From: Monosporascus cannonballus
Taxonomy: Eukaryota > Ascomycota > Sordariomycetes > Xylariales
Direction of reading: 5' to 3'
DNA length: 64,000 nt
Assembly: GCA_004154925.1 (NCBI GenBank)
Contig: QJNS01000167.1
Location: 1-64,000 of the forward strand
How positions within the stretch are numbered: position 1 is the first letter of the stretch; each line of letters starts with the position of its first letter. The position numbers and the translations under genes were made by a program. Shown here piece after piece: positions 1 to 10,534 of the stretch. The notes below the pieces were generated by a model that searched no databases, had not been told where the DNA came from, and was given only the letters and a program-made list of their open reading frames with translations.

Positions 1-100
1 ATAAAATTAATAAAATTAATAAAATTAATAAAATTAATAAAATTAATAAAATTAATAAAATTAATAAAATTAATAAAATTAATAAAATTAATAAAATTAA
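1..100. repeat. 9-bp tandem repeat (TAAAATTAA)n
   Basis: About eleven perfect head-to-tail copies of TAAAATTAA run from the first base of the window and stop at the sequence TTAAGAATG. It is an AT-only microsatellite. It does not resemble a TTAGGG-type fungal telomere. Because it begins at base 1, its full length cannot be seen. Confidence 0.95.
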
Positions 101-880
101 GAATGTTAAGAATTAAAAAAAAATAAGAAAATATAACAAATTAGAAAGAATAATTAAAAACATTAACAAAATATATAAAAAAGTTAGAATATTTTTATAA
201 AACTAAAAAATGAGTTAATTCATTAATAAGAAGACTTTTTTTCCCTTTTATATAAAATTATTCTTTAAAACTGAAAAATAGTTTCTTAGTAGGAATAAAA
301 TATACTTTAAATATAGATTAAAAAATTAAAAAAAGGCAGCTTTAAAAGAATACTCCGTATATAAAAATTAAATCTTCTAAATAGAGAAAGTAGTAATAAA
401 AATCGCAATTAATTATAACTAAAAAACATTAATTACATAATTCTGAGACTAAAAAACGAAAATCTATTATTATAATAAATTAGAATATAATTCGAATATT
501 TATAAACAAAAAAATATGTCTAGCGAAATTAAACCTGATTAATTTATATTAATTTAATATATTATAAATAATTACGTTATTTTTATTAATGTAAAATGCT
601 AATAAACAAGCTGTAAGCTTGTATACACTACAGGTTTATATAGTACGTTAAATAAAAATAAAAATAAAGTTTTTCAAAGAAAAGATATAAAACGAGTCTA
701 TTTTTGAAAAATTTATATTTAGGTTTCATTAAATGGTAAAAAAAATACGATATGTATATAATTAAAATTAAAAAGTATATTAGTATTAAAAAAGCAAAAA
801 GATTTAAGTTGATTAAAATAATCATTTTTAAACACTTTTAATTATAATATATATATAATAGGTTACTCGTTAGCAAAATA
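101..880. other. AT-rich stretch without a gene
   Basis: Strongly AT-rich with homopolymer runs of A and T. The only open frame, on the minus strand at 628-825, is made of Leu/Ile/Tyr/Phe codons and is what random AT-rich DNA gives. I see no domain, RNA gene or terminal repeat here. Confidence 0.6.
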
Positions 881-2170
881 CTTGCCCTGTCTGAGTTACT
901 ATTTAGTTTGTATAGAGGAAGAGTGATACATGGTAGGGTTGCTAGAAGCGGTTTAGGTGTGGTTGGATTGAATATGCGGCGAGGTGGAATTAGCTAGCCC
1001 ACTTTTTTCAGGTCAACGAGCAGCCAGGTCAACAGTTGGGTCGACGACGTTACGCCCTGCCCTCACCCCACATTCCTAAAAACCCTAAAGCCCCTAGTGA
1101 ACCTAACCTAACTAACAACATAACCGTCGACCTAACAAGCCAAAAAGCCCTGTCAGCGCTAGCTAGCTGTCGCCCTCATTAACCGTCAAAGCACTGGAAG
1201 CCTTGGCAAGCCGTCGACCTAGCTAGGTCGTCAAGGGGCACCTAGGTCAGCGATAGGTTGAGGATCAGGTCATGTCAGGGGCCAGGGCTTCCGGGGCTTG
1301 ACGGCATTGCCGGGTCTCGCACGGGTCATCCGATTGGCGGGGGTTATGAGTGACGGGCTACTGTGCAGGAGCCGCATTGTGCGCTTACCTTTACTCTCCT
1401 CTTTGGGACTCTTAGCGAACGTTTCAATCAGAGAAGCCAGGCATACAGCGAGGGGTACGCAACAATAACCCTCGTCTACTTCTGGCAATCTCCTTACGTT
1501 AAAGCAGGGCCATTTACATTAGTGGTTGTAGTCCTTAAAGTTGTATAGGGGGTTCTTGCACACAGAACTACTAGATTAACTAGCAGGTGGGTTTACTGCA
1601 GAAACTACAGTAGTATATAGCCCATATAAAGTGGCTCATTGTACATGTACCTTGACAGCAGTTTCCTAGACGTATCATCTACAGCCCTACGTATGCCCAT
1701 GGCATAAACGGCGACCACTCTTAGGCTGAACGCCATCTTCGCTGACAAATTTCCCACTCCGTGTTCAATCCCAGACGTCGTTGGGCGCGTGGTGGCTACT
1801 CAGTGAAGACACCACGCCATAGCGCTGATGACAAGCAAATTGCGTTGGGTTACTTCTTCATGATTATGTAAAGCACTGGCCAAAGTAGAGCAGTCTAGGT
1901 ACGCAGTCACGGTTGCTCTACCAGTCTACACTAGAGTATTGGAGTAGCTTGTACATCTCAATGGATCAAAATCTGTACATGCCCTTATGTTATGGTTGAG
2001 ACGACAGAGCGCCCTGTTCCTAAGGTGTTCATCCTGCCAACTACGATATCTCGGGTTGTCAAAACTTAGATATTCTACAACAAGGGGTAGAGTTGAAAGA
2101 CTCTAGTAAATCCTATTCTTGATGTCTTATGCTGTCTACGGAGTGTCACAGGGATCACTGCAACAAACCC
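881..2170. other. GC-normal island without a recognisable gene
   Basis: Base composition changes abruptly to near-balanced GC with plenty of CpA and TpG, so this stretch escaped the mutation that shaped its surroundings. Short frames exist at 1270-1488 (-) and 1363-1548 (+), but they overlap on opposite strands and neither shows a domain. The segment at 1080-1260 is rich in CTAG and GTCGAC motifs. It could be a low-copy remnant of unique DNA, a short transposon fragment, or a decayed gene. I cannot choose between these. Confidence 0.5.
1215..1230. repeat. 16-bp perfect palindrome
   Basis: CGACCTAGCTAGGTCG reads the same on both strands. It lies among several CTAG-containing words (for example GCTAGCTAGC near 1160). 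It may be a protein-binding site or simply part of a CTAG-rich repeat. Confidence 0.6.
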
Positions 2171-2719
2171 AAAAATTGTGAATACATATACACCAGGGTA
2201 TATTAAAATAGATATTTAATAAATTAAGCACAATTCCGTCAATACTTTAAATAAAATATTATTTAAATAAATATTAAAAAGGCGTAAAATAATCCTATAT
2301 AAATTTAAATAGGTTTCTATAAATTTGGACAGTTTTTTAAAATTTCGTAATAATTTTATCGTATTTAAATTTATTTTATTATTTACGTATAAGTATTAAT
2401 ATTTAAATTTTTGTTTTATCTAATATTTTGAATTTTTATAATAACTTGCGTAATTAATTACATCTAATTTTATTACGAATACTCTTAATTTTTTATTTGT
2501 CCGATTTATAAGCGAATAGTTGTACCTATAATAAACTTTATCTTTTTTTTTTCGTCTTTTTCGCCTATTTGGAATTTTCTTATCCAACCTTAAAATATTA
2601 CTATTATTTTTGGCTTAATAATTAATACAATTTATATATTCTTATTCATCTTTATAAAAATTATTATATTAATTTAACGAAAATGTTCAAAATTATTAAA
2701 ATTTCAATTAATTCTAAAT
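2171..2719. other. AT-rich, RIP-like DNA flanking element I
   Basis: AT-rich sequence with CpG but few CpA or TpG, the composition left by RIP. No frame or terminal repeat is recognisable. The last five bases, TAAAT at 2715-2719, are the left target-site duplication of element I. Confidence 0.5.
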
Positions 2720-3059
2720 TGTTATGACCTAACGGGCTGCGGCCTCAGAAAACGGTCGCAACAATAACTAAGCCGTATGAGTCAAATCACGTGATAGCTC
2801 GACAGGATCGATCATAGAGCCTCTAGAGCCAGGCTCGACAGGATAAAAAAATTAAATATAAAAAACATTTATTACTTCCATAATTTAAATAATATTAGCT
2901 TGCAATATTTATTAATATAATATCGTTACTTAAGGCACCTTTGGTATTACGAGACGTAATACGTTACTATATTTATTATTCAGATTCTCACAATATTTCT
3001 GCTAATATAAACTCGTCAACTTAAGGTTTAATAATTGGTTAAACCGTTTAGCCGTTATA
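2720..3059 (+). repeat. 5' LTR of element I
   Basis: 340 bp, starting at TGTTATGACC and ending at CCGTTATA. The canonical terminal CA has become TA. It is paired with 9011-9350. The copies differ almost only by transitions; for example CCTCTAGAGCC here is CCTTTAAAGCC in the right copy. Confidence 0.93.
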
Positions 3060-3139
3060 CGTTATAAGCTTTTGTTTAGTAATACTGTCGGACTTTGAGC
3101 AATATTTAACATTATTAAGATGTTAACTAATACTTAAAA

Positions 3140-4260
3140 AACTTTTACTTAATAGCTTTAGGCTCGAATTCGGAAACTAAAAAGAAAAGTTCGACAGCTT
3201 AGGGCTACGTTATTTACCTAACCCTTTTTTGCTTATATAAAGCCGAAAAAACTAGAACTTTACGATAAAAAAAATAACCTTTAAATTTTCTTAATTTAAA
3301 TACGAATTTACTTTCGTTTTCTAAACTTTAATAAGCTAACGAATATGGTCCTAATAATAGAAATATGCTTAATAAAAAATGCGGTTAATTAATTTAAACC
3401 TATTATAAAAGATTTTCTAGAAATAAGAAAAATAAATAAGAAAGATTTTATTAATAAGATTTTTTTAATTTATATCAATTTCGAAAATAAAATGCGTAAT
3501 AATTTCGGCAATCCGGATAAAAAACGATTAACGGCTTAATAAATTTTATAATTCCGATAAAAAGAACTTACGTCTAAATACGCCGTAACCTTTAAAAATT
3601 TCGCGGTTAAGGCGGGATAAGAAAATAATAAAACTAATACTTTTATCGATATGTTTTATAAGGAGCTGAAAGATAATATAAAAAATAAAATTATTCGGAT
3701 TAAGCGATTAATTACCTTAAATCGGTATATTATAAAAGTAATTAAGATTAATAATTAATAATTTGAAAAACGATAAAAAAAAAGGGAAAATATGTTTTAC
3801 GTTCGGAATATAACAAGTTTAACTAAAGAAAAAAAAAGATGCACCCTTTATTTCTTATGGAACGGCGTTAGGACTTATGGAATTCGGCGCTATCTATAGG
3901 CAAGATTGGAGCCAGATTAAATGCTTTAACTGTGGCAAAATGGGATATAAGGCTTATAAATGCAAGAAGCCCAAAAAGCCACGATAGGATAACTGGACCC
4001 CTATACCGGAGAGATAATCCAGGAATAACCAAAGAAACGATAGTAAAGTTATTAACATAATCCAAGCCAAGTACGTATTAGGCCTTAGGCAAAAGGTCCA
4101 ATAGGGATTATCACGATAAGAAATTCGACGAAGGATACGAAAAGCCAGAAAGCTAACTTAATAAATATTACGAATACGGCAAAAAGCGCTATAAAAATAA
4201 TTACGCAAATATCGGGATTAAATAGAAAAACTTTGCCCCGGAATATCCGATCAATATGGT
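3140..4260 (+). pseudogene. gag relic of element I (retrotransposon Gag, zinc knuckle)
   Basis: This is the capsid/nucleocapsid region of element I, read on the plus strand and interrupted by many stops and frame changes. The clearest landmark is a CCHC zinc knuckle at 3922-3963 that reads CFNCGKMGYKAYKC, preceded by QDWSQIK. The spacing CX2CX4HX4C is kept but the histidine is tyrosine, as in element V, which carries the same knuckle. Upstream codons align by eye with the better preserved gag of element V (Retrotrans_gag-type). Gag proteins assemble the cytoplasmic particle and bind element RNA. The start codon cannot be placed and the limits are approximate. Confidence 0.8.
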
Positions 4261-4979
4261 AAAATATATGCTATATATTGTCGACGACGAAAATACCCTG
4301 ATTACGAAAAATGGAAATAACATATTTATATACGAATTACCAGTATATATTACCAAAAATTCAACTTTTTAAACCGTACCGGACATAATAAAAATAATAA
4401 GTAATGGTATCGACAGTTTTGAACTATAAACCTAGGAAATATCCAGCAATTAACCGAAATAAAGAACTAGCTTAAAGAAAAATAATGCCCGTAAAAAGAC
4501 CTTTTTTATTATTATAAATGGTATAACTACCAAATAGAAAAAGAGTTAATCCAGCGTACGGTAAAAAAACATTACCAGAAAGTTATTACGGATTTCCATT
4601 TTCAATTAATATTTATTGCGAATCCTTAAAAAAAGTTATTAAGGAAAGAATATGTTAATTTACAAAAAAACTTTAAAACGATAGCCAGAACGACGCATAA
4701 TGGGATATAATCGCAAATATGAAAAAACAGTTTATTTAATAGGAAAAAAACTGTAAAAAAATCAAAAATAGCTGATACGGTTCGAAAAAACAGTACGCCG
4801 ATAACAGCGATAAATATAACGGCTTAACGCGTTAAATAAAAAAATATAAGCAAGGTTTGATAGATTCGAACAGGAGTTAAAAAAAAGGTTACCTGTAAAA
4901 AAGCTACAAGATAACGAGACCTAAAGAAATCAAAAGAAATTTCCGAAAAAGGCTTTAAACGCGACGATAAAAAACGTTA

Positions 4980-7900
4980 ACGACTTTATTACTATAGATA
5001 TACGAATCGGAACGTATTAGTATATCGTAATGGTGGATTGCAGAGCTCTGGGCGGAAATTATATTGCACCAAACCTAATTAATAAATTTAAATTATTATG
5101 GAGATATAAGTTAAAATCTTATATAATAACAAATACCGAAAATCAGAAATTTGTTTACGATAACGGAAAAATCATACGCGAAATTAATCATTTTGAGATT
5201 TTTATTTAAGGACGATATTAAACGGCTAATTTCGATATCGTTTTATTTTGAAATTACGATATAATCTTAGGTTTACTATGGATACGTTAATACGAAATTT
5301 TAATTAATGGTGGCATTAACCAGGTAAAGTTTATTTTATTCCTTATTAATAAATAAAAAAAATTAAAATCTTAATATTTAATCGATGATAACGACGAATA
5401 CAGGTATAAGGATACAATAAATATCTTATTACCTAAAGGAACAAAATATAAAGAAAAATAGATATTAAAGAAAAATACGACATATTATTATTATTATTAA
5501 AGCGAAATTAAAGTAATTAAATAACGATCTAAAATAATAAGAATAATAGCCTAAAAAATTAGAAATTTAATTCATATGTTATTACAATATTATAGATATA
5601 AATAACTCTTTAAAAAGGAGCTCGATACGAAATTATTAGAATATAATAAATAGAATTATGAAATAATTTTTAAGGAAAGATTTTCGACAAAGTTTTACCT
5701 TATTTACAATTTTAACGAAAATAAATTACGTACTTTTAAAAAATACCTAGAAAATTAATTATAAAAAGGATAAATTCGACCTTTAAAATTACCCGCAGGA
5801 TATCTTATATTTTTCGTACTTAAAAAAATAAGAAATTATAATTTATGGTTAATTATTAATAATTAAACGACGTTATTATTAAAACTTAAATACCATTATT
5901 TTTGATTACAGAAATAAAAGATTAACTTTACGGAACTAAATAGTTTATAATATTTAATTTTAAAAATAAATATAATTTTATCAGAATTAAAAAAGGATAT
6001 AAATAAAAAATAATTTTCAAAACGAAATACAAATTATTTAAATATTTGGTTACATTAATAGGACTTACGAACGTACTAGTAATTTTCCAGCAAATAATTA
6101 ATTACGTATTACGAAAATATCTTAATATTTTTATCGTTTGTTATTTCGATAACATTTTTATCTTTTCAAAGACAAAAAAATATACGCAAAATACGTTCAT
6201 AAAGTTTTTTAAGCTTTATAAGACGTAAAGCTATTTGTTAACGTAAAAAGAAATTAATTTTATATATAAAAAATAAAATATCTGGGATATATTATGATTT
6301 TAAAACATATTAAGATAAACCCTAAGAAAATCGTTATAATTATAAAATGGCAAACGTTAATAATAATTAAGAAAATACAGGTATTCCTTGAATTCGCTAA
6401 TTATTACAGAAAATTTATTCGAAATTTTAGCAAAATAATTATACCCCTAATAAATCTTACGAAAAAAAAGAAATTTAAATAAATATCAAATACGAAAAAA
6501 GTATTTCAAGTTATTAAAAATACGATTATTAACAAATTAATACTAATTATATACGATCCAAACCGTTTTATTAAAGTAGAAACCGATATTTCGGATTACG
6601 TATTAAGCGTAATAATTAAATAACGAAATAATTAAGGCAAATTACACCTTATTGTATTTTTTTCGTATAAATTAAAAAGAACCGGACTTAATTACGGTAT
6701 TTCAGATAAGGAATTTATGGCCATTATTATGGCATTTCGAGAGTTTAAATATTTCTTAAAGGGAAATTTATATTAAGTTAAGGTTTATACGGATTATTAA
6801 AATCTTATTTAATTTACCACGACCAGGGAATTTATAGGACGATAATTAAGATATGCGGAAAAATTGGCGAATTTCGACTTTATTATTATCCATAAGAAAG
6901 GATTAAAGAACGGCAGAATAAATGCTTTAAGCAAGTGACCAAACCTCGAAAAAAAATTGGTTAAAATTAGCCATATAAGTTTCGATATTATTATAAAAAG
7001 ATATTTACGCTTATGACAGATTGCGATAATTTGGGCAATACTTTCCAATATGTACCAGAAAATCTAGCAGTATAACGATAATCTTTTAGAAAATCAAAAA
7101 CAGAACAAAATATAAGTTCTAGAAAAATATTAAAAAGATCTAGTACGAAAAATATATAAATATCAGCTATACGGATATCCAAAAATCCATAAAATCTTAA
7201 AGCGATTTTAACGCATATATTCTTTTTTAGAACAAAATTAATAATATAAAAAATTATACGGTAATGCGATATTTGCGCCAGAGTAAGAATTCGACGACAT
7301 AAGCTATACGGAAAATTATAGCCATTATTAATCATAAAACGATTATAGTATTTAATTATATTCGATTTTGTTACTAAGCTTTTTATATTAAAAAACCCAG
7401 TTATAGGAATATATTACGATAGTATTTTCGTAATCGTTAATCGATTTACGAAATTCTCCTATTTTTTACCATATTATAAGGATATAAATGCCGAATAATT
7501 AGCATATATTTTCTTTAAATATATTTTTAACATATACGGATTACTAATAAAAGTTATATTAAATAAAGGATCGATATTTGCATCTAAGTTTTGGCAAAGC
7601 CTTATAGCATAAATCGGCCTAAATTATAAGTTATCCAACGCGTTTAGACTTTAAACAAATAAATAAATAAAACGAATAAATCAAATTTTAGAAATTTACT
7701 TACGATATTATATTAATTACAAACAAAATAATTAAATTAAAAAATTACCAATTAATTAGCTAATTTAAAATATCAGCTATTACGAAAATATTAAAATAAT
7801 ACCTGCGAACGTAAATTTTAATTTTATTTTAAAAATTTATAAAAAAGCGTACGATAACGGTTTAATTAATATTAAAATAACCTTTATGTTAAAATAATTA

Positions 7901-8375
7901 CGATAGCTATATTAAAAAATAAAAATAAAATTGGAATTCGTACGGAATTAAATAAATAAATATTATAATTAAAAAAGGTTAAAAAATTAATTTTCGAAAA
8001 GAAGGAAATAGTTTTTTTCGTTACAAAAAATATTTAAATAAAACGACCCAATAAAAAATTTAATTTCAAATATATCGGTTTATACAAAATCGTTAAAAAA
8101 GTCTTAAAAAATAATTATTAATTAGAATTTTTACCAAAAGTTAAATTTTATTTAATTTTTTATGTTTTTTTATTCGAATAAATAGTAAATATAATTAAAG
8201 TATATACAATATAAAATGACGTAAAAGTAAAAAATAAACAAATATACGAAATAAAAAAAATATTTAATATGCGAAAACAAAACGGACTTACCCAGTACCT
8301 AATTAAATGGAAAAAATACCCAGATTTCGAAAATACCTGGGAACCTGCCAAAAATCTTATTAGCGCCTAGCGCCT
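4980..8375 (+). pseudogene. pol relic of element I: protease, RT, RNase H, integrase, chromodomain
   Basis: Domains can be followed across stops. The aspartic protease has VDCRALGG at about 5033-5056 and a downstream YDIILGLLWIR block near 5260. Reverse transcriptase spans about 5760-6240, with the catalytic box reading YFDN at 6142-6153 instead of Y-x-D-D. RNase H spans about 6540-6950 (TDIS, then FSYKLKRTGLNYGISDKEF). Integrase spans about 7020-7930 (YYDSIFVIVNRFTKFS near 7410; the first catalytic Asp reads Asn). The chromodomain at 8271-8371 (NGLTQYLIKWKKYPDFE, then NTWEPAKNLI) is well kept. Chromodomains of this class are known to steer integration to modified chromatin. Loss of the RT aspartate and the many stops show that the copy is dead. 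Confidence 0.88.
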
Positions 8376-8464
8376 GTTGAAGAACTTTTATTAATAACGC
8401 CGAAATCGGCAGGGTTAAAAATTTTCAAATTAATAAACGATTAATTTATGGATTTTAAGTTGGA

Positions 8465-8941
8465 CTAATCGAAAGAAGGAACGGCTTCCGCCATTATGGT
8501 TTTGGCGGCCTTTAGTTTGGCCTGTTTTTCTCGACGTTCTAACTTATCCAACTTCTTCAAGGACCGAAGCTCACGAGATAACATACGTGCTATACGGTCG
8601 GCCTATAATTTCTTTTGTTTTCGAAAACGACGAACTTTGGCCTATGTTTGCTCTGTTTTTTCCTCGGTTTTCTTAAGTTTTATTTTAACTTTAAAGTGGT
8701 TAGAAACGAGCTTTTCAAGTTGAAAAGTGGAAAAGCCGTTAACGTTATAAAAACCCTGGTTCCGCGTTACGCATTTCTTACACCTGAAAAAATCCGACGG
8801 AAAAACACGACAAAATGATAACCCGCGACGAACACAATAAGAACATACTGGCATGTCCACGGTTCGAAAAGTAATTAATTTAAGTAAATTATTTCGTTTT
8901 TTCGTTTTTTCGTTAGTCAATTTTTTAATACGATCTGACAT
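8465..8941 (-). pseudogene. Antisense accessory gene of element I (six-Cys cluster plus helical tail)
   Basis: The frame runs opposite to gag-pol, between the chromodomain and the 3' LTR. It starts at ATG 8941 and ends at a stop at 8467-8465, giving 158 codons interrupted by two TAG codons (8644-8642 and 8605-8603) that are probably mutated Gln codons. Residues 33-65 show CX2CX7CX9CX2CX7(Y): Cys33, Cys36, Cys44, Cys54, Cys57 and Tyr65. The spacing resembles a fungal Zn(II)2Cys6 cluster. The remainder is Lys/Glu/Leu-rich and likely helical, ending ...AEAVPSFD. Elements III and V carry a related gene in the same place and orientation. I infer a zinc-binding, possibly nucleic-acid-binding regulator. 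No function is established and the protein name is unknown to me. Confidence 0.7.
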
Positions 8942-9010
8942 AATGGCAAAAGGAAGATTTATAAAAGAAAAAGAAATTTTCGGGACGAAAATGATGGAGA
9001 AAAAGGATCG

Positions 9011-9350
9011 TATTATAACTTAACGGGCTGCGGCCTTAGAAAACGGTCGTAACAATAATTAAGCCGTATGAGTTGAGTTACGTAATGGTTCGACAGGATC
9101 GATCGTAAAGCCTTTAAAGCCAGGCTCGACAGGATGAAAAAAATAAGTATAAAAAATATTTATTACTTTTATAATTTAGATAATATTAGCTTATAATATT
9201 TATTAATATAACATCGTTACTTAAAGCATTTTTAGTATTACAAGACGTAATACGTTACTGTATTTATTGCTCAGATTCCCACGATACTTCTGCCAACATT
9301 AACCCGTCGACTTAAGGTTTAATAGTTGGTTAAACGGCCTAGCCGTTATA
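9011..9350 (+). repeat. 3' LTR of element I
   Basis: 340 bp, the direct-repeat partner of 2720-3059, followed at once by TAAAT (9351-9355). It starts TATTATAACT where the left copy has TGTTATGACC. Both G-to-A changes are of RIP type. Confidence 0.93.
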
Positions 9351-9355
9351 TAAAT

Positions 9356-10384
9356 AACGATATTACCGTTTTATATATTAATAAGAAACATTGGATTAAT
9401 TATATATTTTTAAAATCTCAAAAATCAAAAGTACTATTAAAAACCAAATTATAATAACGGCATCCGACGTTATTAATAATTATTATAATAATTAATAAGT
9501 TTTTATCGAACATATATTTATTAAATAAAAAGAAAATAAATACTGTTAAAAAATAAGCTAGAAATTTGTAAGTAATATACGATTAAAAAGATAATAAGAT
9601 TATATAATTTTATTATTGTATCTTTTTAAAGGTGATCGACTTTAAAATATTAAATATATAGATAAGCAAAATATTACGATAAATAAATTTATCATTAATA
9701 TTTATATAGACTTGTTTTTAAGAAATTAAACGAAAAAAAACGAAATATTTAAAAAAGATAAAGATAAATTTAAACATAAATTATAACGTAAAATAATTTT
9801 ATATAAAGATTTTTAATAAGTTGATACAAAGTTTAATAAAAGTTACGATAATATAAATATCGTTATAACAATTCGAATAAAAAACGTATTAAGGGGAATT
9901 TACTTAAGTAAATTCGTATCAACCAAATCGTTTTTAACTAAGATTAAATACGAACCGAATACCTTAACTAAAGCAAAAAAGAAAGATTTCTATAAAATAA
10001 AACGGGCAGAAAAGGTAATGGCCAAATCCGAACTGGTATAAATTTATATAAATACGTACAAGATTATATAAGCTTAAAACGAGACTATATCATATAAACT
10101 AATTACGGACGATAAAATAGAGATAATTGCGAAGGGAAAGAATATTATATAAATTCGTCCGGCTAATATAAAAGGTTATAAAGGTAAAAAACGTTAAGAT
10201 TTCTTTACTTCTATAGTATTTAAGGCTGCAAAAAAAGCTATAACGATACAAAAAAAGGTATATATATAGAAAAAGAAAAATATTAAATTAATATATAAAA
10301 CCTCTAATTACAAAAATACTGTTATATTTTTATTTATATAATATCAATAATTTAATTATTAATTGCCATCTAATCTAATATACC
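9356..10384 (+). other. AT-rich spacer with an unidentified plus-strand frame
   Basis: This is the DNA between elements I and II. A plus-strand frame can be followed from about 9850 to 10270 with only a few RIP-type stops; it contains FVSTKSFLTKIKYEPNTLTK and later YKIKRAEKVMAKSELV. I do not recognise the family. It is Lys-rich and could be a decayed gene or an older transposon gene. The last five bases, ATACC (10380-10384), are the left duplication of element II. Confidence 0.4.
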
Positions 10385-10534
10385 TGTCACGGCGCTGTAC
10401 GTCTCTTAGGTTTCTGGAAGATATTCTGTTATTATACGAGAAAGAAAAAAGAGAACTATTTAACAAATACGTAACGCTTACAAATATATAGCGAAACGGC
10501 AGCTTAAATAAGCCGCTTTGCTAATGCCGTAATA
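10385..10534 (-). repeat. 3' LTR of element II
   Basis: 150 bp, reading TGTCACGGCGC... to ...GCCGTAATA on the plus strand. Shared core words with 17509-17658 include GGTTTCTGGAAGATATTCTG and TTAAATAAGCCGCTTTGCTA. Confidence 0.88.

Larger units (their letters stand above)
2720..9350 (+). mobile_element. Element I: complete Ty3/Gypsy chromovirus, RIP-inactivated
   Basis: A full-length 6631-bp LTR retrotransposon flanked by the duplication TAAAT (2715-2719 and 9351-9355). The LTRs are 340 bp each and begin TGTTATGACC (TATTATAACT in the right copy). The plus strand carries, in order, a gag with zinc knuckle, an aspartic protease, reverse transcriptase, RNase H, integrase and a C-terminal chromodomain, which is the order of fungal chromoviruses. 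An extra gene lies on the opposite strand between the chromodomain and the 3' LTR. Every frame of gag-pol is broken by stops of the kind RIP makes. It is related to elements III and V but has a different LTR upstream region. It cannot be autonomous now. Confidence 0.93.

Noticed and set aside
1..100. Telomere at the left edge
   Set aside because: The repeat unit is TAAAATTAA, not a TTAGGG-type unit.
1270..1488. 72-codon minus-strand frame, with a GTAAGC donor-like site, as a small gene
   Set aside because: No acceptor at a sensible distance, no domain, and a competing frame on the other strand. Not enough to call a gene.
1885..1935. tRNA-like GTAGAGC ... GCTCTAC stem
   Set aside because: Only one stem forms. 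There is no acceptor stem or T arm in register.
3868..4065. 65-codon minus-strand frame in element I
   Set aside because: Shadow of the gag zinc-knuckle region. The same shadow appears opposite the gag of element V.
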